A DNA stretch of 12,015 nucleotides, from assembly GCA_027365375.1 (NCBI GenBank), contig DAHXNM010000198.1, positions 1 to 12,015 on the forward strand. The letters are read 5' to 3'. The notes beneath the pieces are model-generated. The model saw only the letters and a program-made list of their open reading frames with translations, was not told the origin of the DNA and made no database searches. The position numbers were made by a program, and so were the translations under genes. The stretch comes from Ferrimicrobium sp. Its GTDB lineage: Bacteria > Actinomycetota > Acidimicrobiia > Acidimicrobiales > Acidimicrobiaceae. Positions 11,854-12,015 of this stretch are shown piece after piece; position 1 is the first letter of the stretch, and each line of letters starts with the position of its first letter.

Positions 11854-12015
11854 TTAGAGTGGGTGTTTACGTGCAACGGCAACTACGAAGTCCCTAGCTG
11901 TTCCTTCGAAGTAGCGTTGGGGCGGTCTTGCCATGTTGTATACCAGGCGATATCCATTAGTGGGGCTGGCAGGGGTGCCGAGGGTGTGGTTGAAGTAAAA
12001 GAAGTTAGTCCAGGC
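11854..12015 (-). CDS. Unrecognised protein, C-terminal 53 residues (partial)
   Basis: The minus strand is open from the window edge to a TAA at 11856-11854, while all plus frames here have stops. The 53 residues include FFYFNHTLGTPASP, GYRLVYNMARPP and YFEGTARDFVVAVARKHP. It is rich in aromatic and basic residues with no Cys, no obvious membrane helix and no motif I can name. The composition looks like real protein, and the stop lies 84 bases from the convergent sufU. The start and most of the gene are outside the window, so function cannot be assigned. An open frame of this length could also occur by chance. Confidence 0.5.
   Translation of the reverse strand, partial: AWTNFFYFNHTLGTPASPTNGYRLVYNMARPPQRYFEGTARDFVVAVARKHPL

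Overview
The window reads as chromosomal DNA of an actinobacterium with moderate GC. Several genes use GTG starts, one transcript looks leaderless, the histidine kinase/OmpR regulator/HtrA trio resembles the mycobacterial MprA-MprB-PepD envelope-stress set, and the Fe-S genes are of the actinobacterial SUF type (SufD, Rieske protein, SufC, SufS, SufU). An acidophilic Acidimicrobiia-like lineage is a guess from general character, not something proven here. No tRNA, rRNA, CRISPR array, transposase or phage gene was seen.

Left part (1-4333, all minus strand): an htrA-like membrane-anchored serine protease is followed by an OmpR-family response regulator and a sensor histidine kinase. The kinase gene is broken by an in-frame TAA at 1111-1113, between HAMP and the H-box. 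The reading frame stays open and recognisable on both sides. Left of the kinase lie about 200 bases of structured intergenic DNA holding a candidate promoter, RBS and GTG start for a gene that runs off the left edge.

Middle (4562-5462): a crotonase-superfamily gene with dienoyl-CoA-isomerase-like acidic residues is transcribed away from the SUF genes. The shared upstream region holds a perfect 7-4-7 dyad, a -10 box and a leader in which an anti-Shine-Dalgarno segment can pair either with a decoy or with the true RBS of sufD.

Right part (5463-11769): the Fe-S assembly genes form two plus-strand transcription units, sufD-Rieske-sufC1 and sufC2-sufS-sufU. They are separated by a minus-strand pair: a 3Fe-4S-type ferredoxin and its FAD/NAD(P) reductase. 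Genes within each unit overlap or nearly touch, which suggests translational coupling. There are two distinct SufC ATPases and no SufB. SufS releases sulfur from cysteine, SufU accepts it, SufC/SufD are scaffold-complex parts, and the ferredoxin pair could supply electrons. The ferredoxin promoter region contains three exact 10-bp repeats directly after a consensus -35, and sufC2 appears to start at or near its transcription start.

Right edge (11854-12015): the C-terminal 53 codons of an unrecognised minus-strand gene, convergent with sufU.
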